From Vesta saturnalis (Eukaryota > Arthropoda > Insecta > Coleoptera > Lampyridae), in the NCBI GenBank assembly GCA_036346205.1, contig JARFJB010001817.1:2408001-2472000 (forward strand): a DNA stretch of 64,000 nt. Direction: 5' to 3'. The translations under genes and the position numbers were made by a program. The notes under the pieces were generated by a model, which was given only the letters and a program-made list of their open reading frames with translations, was not told where the DNA came from and did not search any database. Positions 54,890 to 64,000 of the stretch are shown in pieces. Numbering within the stretch: position 1 is the first letter of the stretch; every line of letters begins with the position of its first letter.

Positions 54890-57070
54890 TAATTTGCCTC
54901 GGTCTAGCTCAAATCGGGTCTTGTCTTAACAAGACGGGGTGGCTCGTATTTTGGTGCTTAACACTGTACACTTTGAATAATTACAATAAACTGTTTTAAA
55001 CGTATATTACCTATTTCCTATAAAACTAAATAATCAGATACTAAACTAGGTGAATTAAATTAACAAGAAAAATTTTATAGTGGGTTAACCGGAGTGTCCT
55101 TCCTGGTAGCCCCCGTTTTGGTTGGTCCCCCGTGGACGGTAGTGGTGGAATTATTGGCTCCTGAGACGTTTCTGTGGAAACAAAAATTAATGTTGGTTCA
55201 ATTGCTAGTGTGTTATGACAAAAATACTGATAACGATTTTTTTTTATTTATTACGAACGCTTAGGCCGGCCCTGTAAACGGTAGCGTGCTAGTTATCAGA
55301 TGGCGTTGTGTAATATTCTCCGTATTACAGAAGCAGGGGACAACGATCGCGCTGGTGTTTGTAAGCAGGTCAAAGAGAAAAATCAATAATTTAAAGTAAC
55401 CTTGGTGCGCATGACTATTCTTATATGTGATTTGGCTTTCAGACTTAGATGTGAATTCAGTACTTGTAATTCTTCACAAAGGACAGGTTAATATTTATAC
55501 ATTTCTGAATGCAAACTGTTCGTGTGCGCTCGATTATTTACTGTAACTGATCAGGATGGACTCAGGATTTCTTAATTAACTGAGAACGTATTTACATTGA
55601 TTAATACATAACATTTATTTATGCCCGGCAATAAGACGCATTAATTCTTCATTATTAAAAAACGTCTGTTATTGTTAAATGCGTATAACTATCTTATAAG
55701 CGAAACTTATTCTGCCTATTAAATACAGGGAAGACGGAGTTTATCACGAACTAACGTACGTTAGTTATTGTTAAAAATTGCTTCTATTATTAATTGTTGT
55801 CAACGAATTAACCTGGGGCGGGTTTACACGATCTTTTAGGATTGCGTAAACTAAATTAAACAATTATGTGAATTGTTTCAGAGGGAATGCAGGTGTCTTA
55901 AGTACACGATTATTCTCGGGGTTAAAATGAGAGAATTTACACGTATAATGTTCGTAATCTGTTCTGATGCTGGTAAATTAGTCAGGCCTTCGGGAACGAA
56001 ATAGTGGATAGTTTTTCGTTGCGTGAAAATATACTCGCGATACAGGAATGTTTATCTTACCGGATTTCCTTTATTAAGGAATATTATTAGAAGAATATCT
56101 AACAAATTGTAGTCGGTTCGCGAGACGCTGGAACACGTTTGATGCAATTTATTACGTAAACGCACCGCGGGTTCGTCTTTATTTAACTGGAGGATCACGC
56201 GGGTGATTTCTAAGAATACGGTTTCTGGTATTGAGATTATCTCTAGGTCTTGGCGTCGCTTGTTTGTATTGCTAATTTTTTCTGGTGGTAGGTGTATTGT
56301 AGGTGTAATATATGTTTAATGGAGAGCCCTTTATAAGATTCTGGGTCCAGCCCGTCCCCTGCTGTATAAAGGGATCTCCCGGGGAGCGGTAGAATTAGAG
56401 TGAATACCCTTCTTGCCGCTGGAGTAAATGGAAGTTGACTTCAGGGCGTCAGAGCCCGTAGTAACAACGTCCTGGTTTGTGTGTATGTTTGCAGAAGGTG
56501 ACTTCAGGCTTTACAGCCTGTCGTGTACTTCTGATGTGTGTACTGGAACGGTGAGATAACTCCCGGGCTCTGCAGCCCTTCGTTTCTCTGGGTGTCTGGT
56601 GTAATGTTTAAGAAAGGTGGTGCAATAAAACTTACGTGCGGTTAACCTTAACGTATCTCAACCAGCAGCTTGAGTATATGACGCTGATTTACCGGTGACG
56701 GCGGCGAAGTAACGCGACTAAAGATACACGACGGTTCAGGATGAACGGATGCGGCAATCGACAGGTCGGCGGCGTATACAACGAAACTAAGTACGGCAGG
56801 CGCGCGCGGTCTGGATATCGGTTCTAGATTCTAGATTCTAGATGCTAGAGGACTTCTTCCGGTAGCGCCGCGGTCTTTACAGATAATGCGCGGTGGGTGG
56901 GTCCGGCTTCTATGCAAGGGTCCTCTGGCTGTGATTGGCTGAGGGTTCTCTGACGTAAGAGCATTTGATGCTTTTTGATATCTACGTCGGAGGGGATTAA
57001 AATTAATTATTTGTGATGCAATATCGCGCAATCTTTTGCAATTGGTTTTAATATTATGCAACTTTATTAA
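54890..57070. promoter_or_regulatory. GC-richer, promoter-like block of unknown owner
   Basis: Base composition shifts towards GC with CpG, most strongly at 56640-56960. On the minus strand an inverted CCAAT box (gattggct on +, 56933-56940) and TGACGTAA (56951-56958) lie close together. TCTAGAT is repeated in tandem at 56821-56848. Two TATAAAGGG boxes point away from each other at 56327-56335 (-) and 56365-56373 (+). No convincing coding exon follows in either direction. It may be a host promoter with untranslated exons or the regulatory end of an unrecognised retroelement. Confidence 0.45.
56376..56578 (+). other. Row of short hairpins downstream of a TATA box
   Basis: Small perfect stems follow one another at about 60-70-base spacing: ctcccggggag (56376-56386), GGGC-gtcaga-GCCC (56444-56457), CAGGCT-ttac-AGCCTG (56505-56520) and GGGCT-ctgc-AGCCC (56565-56578). 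The last three occur in related contexts (acttcagg..., ...cgt). Stem bases differ while pairing is kept. Confidence 0.5.
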
Positions 57071-57213
57071 ACTTGATTACTGTAAGGCAATTAAACAAAT
57101 AATTAATTACAAAATTTTAGTAAAGTTAGGCTGGATCTTTACAAAGTAATCAAAAGATATATTTACTTTTATTTTTGGAGAGTGCATTATTTGTGGTCGT
57201 CGGAAAAGTAGCG

Positions 57214-57300
57214 TACATTACTAGTATAGAAAGTGCCATTTCACACTCGTGGGATTGTCGCACTCGTGTGAAATGGGTCACTTTCCATACTAGTAATGTA
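57214..57300. repeat. Compact hairpin, about 31-bp arms
   Basis: tacattactagtat, then gaaagtg, then ccatttcacac on the left (57214-57247) pairs with the complement on the right (57265-57300). The centre cactcgtg is repeated on both sides of ggattgtcg. Few mismatches are present, so it is young compared with its neighbours. Confidence 0.75.
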
Positions 57301-57884
57301 ATGTACTATTTGATACTTTCCCATTCCTAAATCTATTCATTATTAAGCTCTGTGTATGTCTACCTGTCTGTTGCAGGGAGTGGCGGAAAGTGGTTTTTTG
57401 GGACCCTAAACTATCTGAATTTATGGTGCCCCGTTTTTTTAAATAACTTCAACTTTTATATATTACGACAAATGGTCAAGAAAGGATTTAAAGGAAAACG
57501 AGGTACATTTTACTACAAAATTAGATATTTTCAAACAAATGAAATTTGGGTATTTTATCTTTGTAAGTTCATGTAGAAAAATTTTACCGAGACGTATACA
57601 CGAATTGCTTCATCATATGAACTCGATTGCGACATATCGTTTTCAACGGACATATTATCGATAGGTAACTTAGTTTTTCATACGACATCCTCGACGTGTG
57701 TTTTTTTTAATATAAGCCACTTTCGAAAAATATTTTCACAGTTAGTTATGCGGTAGATAGTATTAACTAAATTTTGAATAGTGTGCACATTTGGATAGGT
57801 TGTGTTAGTATCTTCAAAAATTAGATTTAACATTACCGAAGCAGAGTCGTTCTTTTCGAAATATATAAATATAACAATGTCCTA

Positions 57885-58700
57885 CCGGTCGTATGGAGAG
57901 TTGCATTATCATAATTTAAGTGTAAGAGAATGCTGCGACGATCACATAGTAATTTGCTAGAACCTTACAGAGTAATTTCCTAAAAACTTGTGGAAGACAA
58001 ACTTCAGTATACCTGTCTCAAGGAGAATTCCGGTTAAGGAGTGCATTATTTTTGAAGAAAGCAGCAATAAGCTTTTTTTGTTTGTACGTTTCGCCCGAAC
58101 CGTTTTTATTGGCATATTCTCAATTTCAAAAACTCAAAATTTTGATTGCTGCTTCGTTTCGGGACCATAATTGTAAATCCATGATTTTTCTAGTAACAAT
58201 GGTCAGCACTGGTTTTCAAGATGTCCTATCCCACTTTTGTAACAAAACTGCACCAATTCCACGCCTATTTTGATCATCATTAAAAGATGTGGAATCCTTT
58301 AACTTACAAGCTCTTTTACACCTGAGTCTTGATATAAAATTTGATTGTTTGCAGATGATTTAATACCCACTTCATTCTTAATCTCCGTATAATTGATACT
58401 TCGATTTTGCTACTAGGTATCTGGCACGATTAACGTTTTTAGAACGCACACCTGATGACAGTCGTCGAAATACTCGTCATTGTCCGCGTTTTAATCCACG
58501 GAACCAGTAGCTGACAGTGGATAATCAAGAACAATAACCACCAAATGCAACGCCCAAGTATTTCTGACATTTGTTGTATGATAAGCCTCGTTAGTAGTCA
58601 TAAAAGGTTCTAGCCCAAAAGCACTTCGCAGCAATTCCATACCGTCGACCGATTTATGCACAACTTGCTACGTGTGCACTACATCTTTATATCTAAGTAC
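57885..58700 (-). pseudogene. Mariner transposase, decayed
   Basis: Read on the minus strand from about 58490: WFRGLKRGQ (end of the helix-turn-helix region), VLKTLIVPDT, INYTEIKNEVGI and LVS-RIPHLL (the WVPHLL motif, with W lost). Then come SWIYNYGPETKQQS (58187-58142), VRAKRTNKKS, and finally TEVCLPQVFRKLL (about 57995), all in the order and spacing of mariner transposases. The first catalytic aspartate of the GDESWIY motif is replaced (EKSWIY). Stops and frameshifts are frequent and the final DDE part is missing. It is unrelated by position to the mariner scrap at 2.5 kb. Confidence 0.82.
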
Positions 58701-59746
58701 AATAAGTTAAACTAATTACAAAAAATCGTTGCGATTGACCAAGAGTATGATGTATACATTTACGTAAATATGAAGATGGAGCACATGTTTGCACTCACTC
58801 TGGCCTACATAAATCTTAGCAACAACTTGCAACTACAGCCGAAAAGTCGACAAGGCGCGGTAATTTATTTTGAAGTTTCTTTTGGTTGGAGACCCTAGGC
58901 TTGAGCCTACTTAGCTAATGGGAAATCCGCTATTGATGCAAGTCGATTCCGTTTAAACAACAAATGCGGGTACTATCCACGACGTTATTTACTGTTTTTG
59001 ATACTTTAGCTAATTTTGATTAAGCACAGTTGCTCACTAAGAAAAATACATAGGTAAATAAGATAATCCGTACAATTCCGTATATTTCTACTTCTTAGCG
59101 TGGTAAATCAAACTCAATTACTTTGGAGGGTTGTGGTGCACTACACCGTTCATTACGGTGCCTTAACCAATGACTGTACATATCAGTTTGTTTGAATATT
59201 GGCAGTGAGTTACATTATCCGTGAGTGGAGTAGATGTACATTTGTATTTGTATTTGTGGGCCGAGATCTAGAAAACAACGCAAATGTTCAGCACCTCTAT
59301 GCACATCAACTACTAATGGTTATTAGCATTACCCGTTACTAAAATTTTGCCCTGTTAAAGTAATTCCATCTTCAGTAAGAAATCTTAACGTGTCAAACAT
59401 TTGTGAAGTAGTGCTTTGGTTTTTCTCAGTTTTAGAAAAACCGCTACCTAAGCCAGGTTTGAATCCGGGTCATTCGGGTGAAAGACAAATACTTTAGTTG
59501 CTCACCGACCTTATTCTACCAGTCGATTTCTAAACACTATAAACCATAAACTATGAACTATGCATCTTAATAATGATTTTTATCGCGACTGTAATCCTAC
59601 ATAACAAAGGTTAATGTATATTATTATGACTAGGGTTACAACCGTGTAACGTTGATCAGAAATGTTTAATTTTTGTTAACACATTGTTCACAACTCAAAG
59701 CAATGATCAGAATAACAAGTAAAACTTTTTATCTATATACTTGCAG
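58700..59746. other. Upstream flank or intron of the nuclear-receptor gene
   Basis: No gene was recognised. A box-B-like ggtttgaatccgg (about 59457-59469) with partly complementary surroundings on the minus strand (to about 59520) may be a worn tRNA-derived SINE head. A polypyrimidine-poor acceptor ttgcag ends the stretch at 59746. Confidence 0.4.
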
Positions 59747-59880
59747 ATGGATGAGTCTGTTTCTTCTTCACCGAAGAATGAATCCTTTTGCAAAGTTTGT
59801 GGTGATAAAGCTTCAGGTAAGCATTATGGAGTTGCTAGCTGTGATGGTTGTCGAGGATTTTTCAAAAGAAGTATCAGGAG
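59747..59880 (+). CDS. Nuclear receptor (NR2E-like), exon with first zinc finger
   Basis: DNA-binding domain of a ligand-type transcription factor acting in the nucleus. The exon follows the acceptor ttgcag and opens MDESVSSSPKNESF, so this ATG may be the true start after a 5' UTR intron. The first C4 finger is complete: C15, C18, C32 and C35 in CKVCGDKASGKHYGV, then CDGCRGFFKRSIR. GKHYG and GFFKRS are near-universal in the family. The P-box reads CDGCRG. The donor is AG|GTATAT at 59880/59881 and splits an arginine codon (phase 2). Overall it resembles NR2E members (tailless, PNR, Hr83, NR2E6 groups). The exact orthologue is unresolved. Confidence 0.88.
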
Positions 59881-60838
59881 GTATATTACTATTACGTAAA
59901 ACAACTTTATCCAAACATGGCTATTATTGTCTACCTAATAAAATAGTTAACTTACCTGTTATGTACGTCATAATAGCAAGTGCTCATAATATCATAGTAT
60001 GGGAGTATGTGTGGAAAGTGCCGATTTGTTTTTCCGTAACCAAGAGTGAAATAGTAGATTATTTGTTTTGCCGTAGCTCAGAATACAACTTACTAAATAC
60101 TATCAACCATGCCATGTTCCGATAACGCCTTGTATTTAATACGGATATTAAGGTAGTCACAATAAGCACAATAAGCTCGAATCCTTGCTAATTATAACTA
60201 TCTTCATATCTTTCTTAAATAAATGAATATTATCGAGACATGGCAATTATTGTCTACTTAATACAGTAGTCAACTTACCTATTACGTACGGCATAATTAA
60301 AAGTGCTCATAACATAGTTACGTGATTAAAATACTTAGCTTTTTTGGGGTTTTTAATGGTGTATTTTTGTATTTATATTTTACATAAATTTGTACGTTTC
60401 GATAACACCTACAGTTATCGTCCTCAGTAATGGTAAAATCTTTTAGAATTGTTTAAGATGTTGAAACATACTAACATAACTGTAAGTGTTATCAAAACGT
60501 AAAGATATGTGTAAAACCAAAAAGTATTTTAATTATGGGTAATAATGGTGAAAGTTTGCATTTTCATAAACATAGTTACGGTTTCATAATACCATAGTTG
60601 CCATAAAACGCCTGTTTGTGTGGAACGTGTAAATTTTTGCTCAAACAATAGTAAAATAGTTGCATTCTTGTTTACCCGTAACCCAGGATACAACTTACGA
60701 AATATTATCAACCATGCCATGTTTCGGTAAAACTTTGTCTTTAATACGGATATTAAGATAGCCACAACATCCGCGTTAATTATGACTATCTTAATATCCT
60801 CTTAAATAAATAACTATTTTACAAAACAATTGTTTCAG
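59881..60838 (+). other. Intron of the nuclear-receptor gene with a diverged tandem duplication
   Basis: Bases 59917-60175 recur as 60236-60322 plus 60580-60790 (ggc(t/a)attattgtctac, agtgctcataa, atcaaccatgccatgtt, acggatattaag). The second copy is split by the 247-bp element at 60323-60569. The intron begins gtatat and ends tgtttcag. Confidence 0.8.
60323..60569 (-). mobile_element. Short Penelope-like element in the intron, 11-bp target duplication
   Basis: Related to 42092-42852: same left end (aaaatactta then cttttttgggg), same tail (taatggtgaaa, gcattttcata) and the same inverted hammerhead-like cores. It is flanked by acatagttacg at 60312-60322 and 60570-60580. The minus-strand core at 60396-60427 reads CTGAGGA, C, GATAAC, loop, GTTATC, GAAAC. 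The second core (about 60470-60500, +) is degraded. Confidence 0.6.
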
Positions 60839-60954
60839 AAACTTGGAATATGTGTGTAAAGAAAATGGTCGTTGCATTGTTGATGTAACCAGACGAAATC
60901 AATGTCAAGCATGTCGATTTAAAAAATGTCTTCAGGTTAATATGAAGAGAGATG
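60839..60954 (+). CDS. Nuclear receptor (NR2E-like), exon with second zinc finger
   Basis: Acceptor tgtttcag precedes 60839, and the frame continues the split arginine codon: RNLEYVCKENGRCIVDVTRR, then NQCQACRFKKCLQVNMKRD. The four cysteines of the second finger are C51, C57, C67 and C70, with five residues between the first two (normal D-box length). The FKKCL-x-x-x-M segment closing the DNA-binding domain is intact. The exon ends G|GTGAGT, leaving the first base of a codon that in relatives begins the AVQHER motif. No stop or frameshift is present. The next exon, with the hinge and ligand-binding domain, was not found before 64000, so the following intron is longer than 3 kb. Confidence 0.9.
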
Positions 60955-61239
60955 GTGAGTGTTAAAATAAGTGTTACATGTTGCGTATTCATGATTACAG
61001 TTATAATTTATTAGCAACATTACAATTAGTACTTATGTTATATGTAATGAACTTAATGAAAATTATGAATATCGTAATAAACCGACGTAAGTCGGGTGTA
61101 GTAATATATTACAAACCCTTCCTATGCCGAACTTGAAATTTGACGTAGTCAGTCATACTGATAGCCGTAGTTATTTACATTAATCCCCCGACCAAAACCG
61201 CCGAGAAAAGTTCAACCTTTACTCACTCCGCGAGAGATG

Positions 61240-61860
61240 GCTGAAAGGGGGAGGGGGCGTGACACATGCGGCTTGTTGAGAAATTTCCAACGAGTGGTCG
61301 CATGACATTCTACGATCTCTCGTTTTGGAATTATGGCTTATCTTGATAAGGACGCAGGGGATGTGAAAGCCTTCATTAGAGTACCATGACGGCATACCTA
61401 GGAGGATTTCTTTTTCATTTGGAGGAAGACCAAAACTATCGAACAAACTTGTCGCTTTGCACGGTGAGACAGATTTCGCTTCTAAGGGGTTGGAGGGGAT
61501 GATACAAAAAACTCCTTTCGTCGAGGTCTTTCGTTAAAGTACCATGAAGGTGTACCCTCTATTGTCAGGTAAGACGAAATCGGCCAAGTGACATTAACTT
61601 TTTCTCATTCGGGGGGAAGGGGTTGATCGCACAGTGTTTTGAGCGACAGTTGGATGCAACGGGTGATCGTATGGCATTTATGAAGGGCTAAGAGTTAATG
61701 AAAAAGTAATTATTTCGTTAAGGGTTTTCGTTTGAGTACCATAAAGGTGTACCTAAGAAAAAATTGCCCCCTCTATATTTTCCGGGAAACCAAAATCCTC
61801 AAACAAATCCTAACTTTACCTGTGGAAGAGGGAGAGGGTGGCTGGAGTAGCCGTAGTTAC
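61240..61860. repeat. Diverged tandem repeat in the intron
   Basis: A module agtaccat(g/a)a(c/a)ggtgtacc recurs at about 61378, 61536 and 61734. Each is followed by a related tail (aagacc/ggaaacc, aaaac or aaatc, aacaaa, and a gggaggg-rich part). The spacing is about 160-200 bases and conservation is low. Confidence 0.5.
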
Positions 61861-62136
61861 TAGTGTTGCATGGAATATTTTAAAGATTATATCATTTCTG
61901 TAACATTAACAAATCAGCGTTGCTTATTCTCAAAATTTGAATCAATCACGAACGTATTTCATGAAAACACGGCTTGTTTCGATTTCGTATTTTCATTGCT
62001 CCCTTAAAGTAGCTGTGAGATGTCAGTCATGACAGTAACTAAGCACGGTAACTGAGGTAATTTATAATAATTGTACAGTTTATAATTACAATAATTAAGT
62101 CAATTTCTAAGACTAGATTTACCACTCAACTTTCTC

Positions 62137-62274
62137 GGTATATTCAAATACTTTCCTTCATTTTCGAACAAAATTGATATTGCTTTAAGGAAACACCCCT
62201 TGCGTTCCGCTTGGGATGTTTCCAAGCAAAACTAATTTTGTTCTCAAGTCGGCCAAGTATTTTTCGAATATACC
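62137..62274. repeat. Nested hairpin repeat in the intron
   Basis: Outer arms ggtatattcaaatac (62137) and gtatttttcgaatatacc (ends 62274), middle arms gaacaaaatt/aattttgttc, and inner arms ggaaacaccccttgcg/cttgggatgtttcc pair in order around a short centre. This is typical of a small palindromic MITE. Confidence 0.75.
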
Positions 62275-62554
62275 AACGAGTCTTGTGATATTATTACAGG
62301 AAACTGCATCATTCTACGTCAAACCGTTCGGCTTAAAAACTATGTACAGACAAACATACGAACGGACGGATAAAACATTTCCATAATGTGTTTGCAACAC
62401 ATAGTAATGATATAATTACCTATCATAGCAAAAATTCAAATGGAAGAACAATAATTTTATTGTATGATATTAATATAGTTTTAGAGTTTAGTTTCTAGGG
62501 AATTCCATTAATAATTTCATCTTGAATATATCCAGTTTTGAAATTACTTTAATT

Positions 62555-62605
62555 CTGAAAATGTAAATTTTCACCATTATTACACATATTTAAAATATTT
62601 AGCTA
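62555..62605 (-). mobile_element. Tail of the Penelope-like family
   Basis: On the minus strand it reads aaatattttaaatatgtgta, then ataatggtgaaaatttacat, then tttcag. This is the same tail as the elements at 42092 and 60323, without their inverted parts. Consistent with 5' truncation. Confidence 0.5.
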
Positions 62606-63436
62606 AGTATTTTAAATACTTTAATTCTGGATTAGTGATCAGCTTAGTTAGCCAGAAACAATTCCTTCGTTCAGTAAAACATAATTACCGATTCAGAAAG
62701 TTTCATTTCCATTCTATTTAGGAAGATAACTTACACCACCATTGCTTTTAAATTTATATAAATCACAAACTTGTTATCCAAAACAAACTGTTTCAATTTT
62801 TACCTTAGGCGTCTATTTTTCGATAGGATCTCACAATTCTGTAACCCACTTCTCGCTTTTGTGTTTTTAGTTACTTTGTCACGAGACAAATGGACGTTCA
62901 GTTTTGTGACATGAATATCCGCAAAACCCAAACTAAACTTGTCGAAACGGTTACGGATGGGAAAATAAAAATCTTGTAGCGTTTATAACAAAATATTTGC
63001 ATTGGGTTTGTCGTAATAGAGGTAGTAAAATAATAGGCGCCACCCTGCCCTAGATTGGTGTTATCGAGTTTGAAAGGCTTCGAAACACACACAAAGAAAT
63101 GGATAAAGCGGTAGTCACAGCTATATTTATAACTAAAAATTTTGAGAGGCGGATTACACCGCTGAATACACTTAAACAGCGCATCACCTCGAACCCTATA
63201 TTGAACTTATAATGCGCGCTTACTTAAATCGTAACCGTAGGACGCCAGTGTAATCTTTCCAACCCTTGAACTCTAATCAAATATACCTAGTTATACAAAG
63301 TATCTCTAATCTTTAGAGGCAAACTAAAGTATTAAACTTTCTAAAAAATATCTATGAAATAAATTTAAATCAGTCGTATAATTATTTACAATATTAGGAA
63401 AGAAAATTTCTATAACATGCCATTAAAACCCATAAT

Positions 63437-63441
<5 letters not shown>

Positions 63442-63494
<53 letters not shown>
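63442..63494. repeat. (TA)n microsatellite
   Basis: Pure TA run in the intron. No MITE terminus (acagggt) adjoins it, unlike the arrays at 43-44 kb. Confidence 0.97.
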
Positions 63495-63497
<3 letters not shown>

Positions 63498-64000
63498 AGA
63501 TGGTTAAAATGGGCATAATAAAGGGGCTAGAGCTTATCGAGCTTAAATTCTATACAGTATGCAAGTTGAAATAAAATTGAAGAAGTATACAGTTCGTTAT
63601 GAGAAAAAACTAGTATACGATTATAAAAATATGGTTTTGATGTAACAAAAAGGCTTTGTGGGGTATGCACAATGTTGTTATACTCATAAAAGCAATGAGC
63701 TATACCAGTAGCATGTGAGAAAGGTCAACACGATTCATATTAGTGTGTACGATTAGTTTCGTTTAACATATTTAAGTAATTTCACATTTTAATCAATTTA
63801 TTTAACACGTGACAGATATTGATTACATGAAGTACGATAATTCTAATGCGTAGAACATGTATAGTAATAGGTACAATGCATAAACTCTGCGAACTATAAA
63901 ATAGGGTTATGGTACGAACACAGTATATTAGTAATTCACAGAAAAAGTGTTTAAAAAATGCATAAGAAGTGGTAGTGACTTAGAAACATAGCTAAGAACA

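Larger units (their letters stand above)
60955..64000 (+). other. Large intron of the nuclear-receptor gene, open at the window edge
   Basis: Starts with the donor gtgagt. It contains a repeat block (61240-61860), a hairpin (62137-62274), a Penelope-like tail (62555-62605) and a TA array (63442-63494). Frames at 61219-61446 and 62898-63092 lack motifs. Nothing else was recognised. Confidence 0.7.

Noticed and set aside
58870..58940. Possible tRNA on the minus strand (ggctcaagcc near 58890)
   Set aside because: The T loop is not canonical, and neither acceptor nor D stem can be formed.
59673..60125. 150-codon + frame overlapping the first zinc-finger exon
   Set aside because: It reads the exon out of frame and runs through the splice donor. 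The receptor frame has the conserved motifs.
1..64000. CRISPR arrays, bacterial operons, phage attachment sites
   Set aside because: Spliced exons, transposon types and base composition are those of an animal nuclear genome. The tandem arrays have no spacer structure.

Overview
This is an AT-rich, repeat-packed stretch of an arthropod, most probably insect, nuclear genome. The evidence is spliced coding exons with GT/AG boundaries, a nuclear-receptor gene, long AC and TA microsatellites, and the usual insect transposon set: mariner, DUF4817-type mariner, IS630-like Tc1 relative, pogo/Tigger, hAT, Ty3/gypsy with an errantivirus-like member, APE-type LINEs and possible Penelope-like pieces. I cannot name the order or species. 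There are no bacterial features: no operons, ribosome binding sites or CRISPR. Almost every recognisable protein-coding stretch is a decayed transposon. The one likely host gene is the 5' part of an NR2-type nuclear receptor at 59.7-61 kb on the + strand, which runs out of the window. Layout. 0-2 kb: degenerate satellite full of the nonamer TGACCTTGA. 2.5 kb: mariner N-terminus. 5.8-9.9 kb: a 4-kb AC/CT repeat almost without G on the + strand. 10.1-10.9 kb: two tRNA-related repeats. 13.5 kb: LINE tail. 14.2-15.2 kb: deleted hAT element. 17.3-20.2 kb: errantivirus-like element with an env remnant. 21-32.6 kb: pogo/Tigger pieces, an IS630-like insertion and two shuffled duplicate blocks; the 27.0-32.6 kb part splits a gypsy gag (26.5 kb) from its zinc knuckle and pol (32.6-35.1 kb). 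35.1-36.4 kb: LINE fragments on both strands. 36.7-43.1 kb: a nested complex in which an APE-RT LINE sits in one arm of a long-inverted-repeat DUF4817 element, itself bordered by inverted copies of another repeat. One of those copies is split by an element carrying hammerhead-like motifs. 43.1-45.7 kb: palindromic MITEs joined to TA arrays, and a second DUF4817 element. 45.7-46.4 kb: phased ACGTG repeats. 46.4-54 kb: mostly featureless, with a split LINE. 54.9-57 kb: GC-richer, promoter-like sequence. 57.9-58.7 kb: dead mariner. 59.7-64 kb: nuclear-receptor exons and introns. How the parts relate: nothing here forms a pathway. The window is a stratigraphy of insertions, and the order can be read from it: gypsy before Tigger; DUF4817 element before LINE; border repeat before the Penelope-like element; intron duplication before its Penelope-like insertion; duplicated block before the IS630-like insertion. 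All calls come from reading the sequence and from remembered family motifs. No database search was run.
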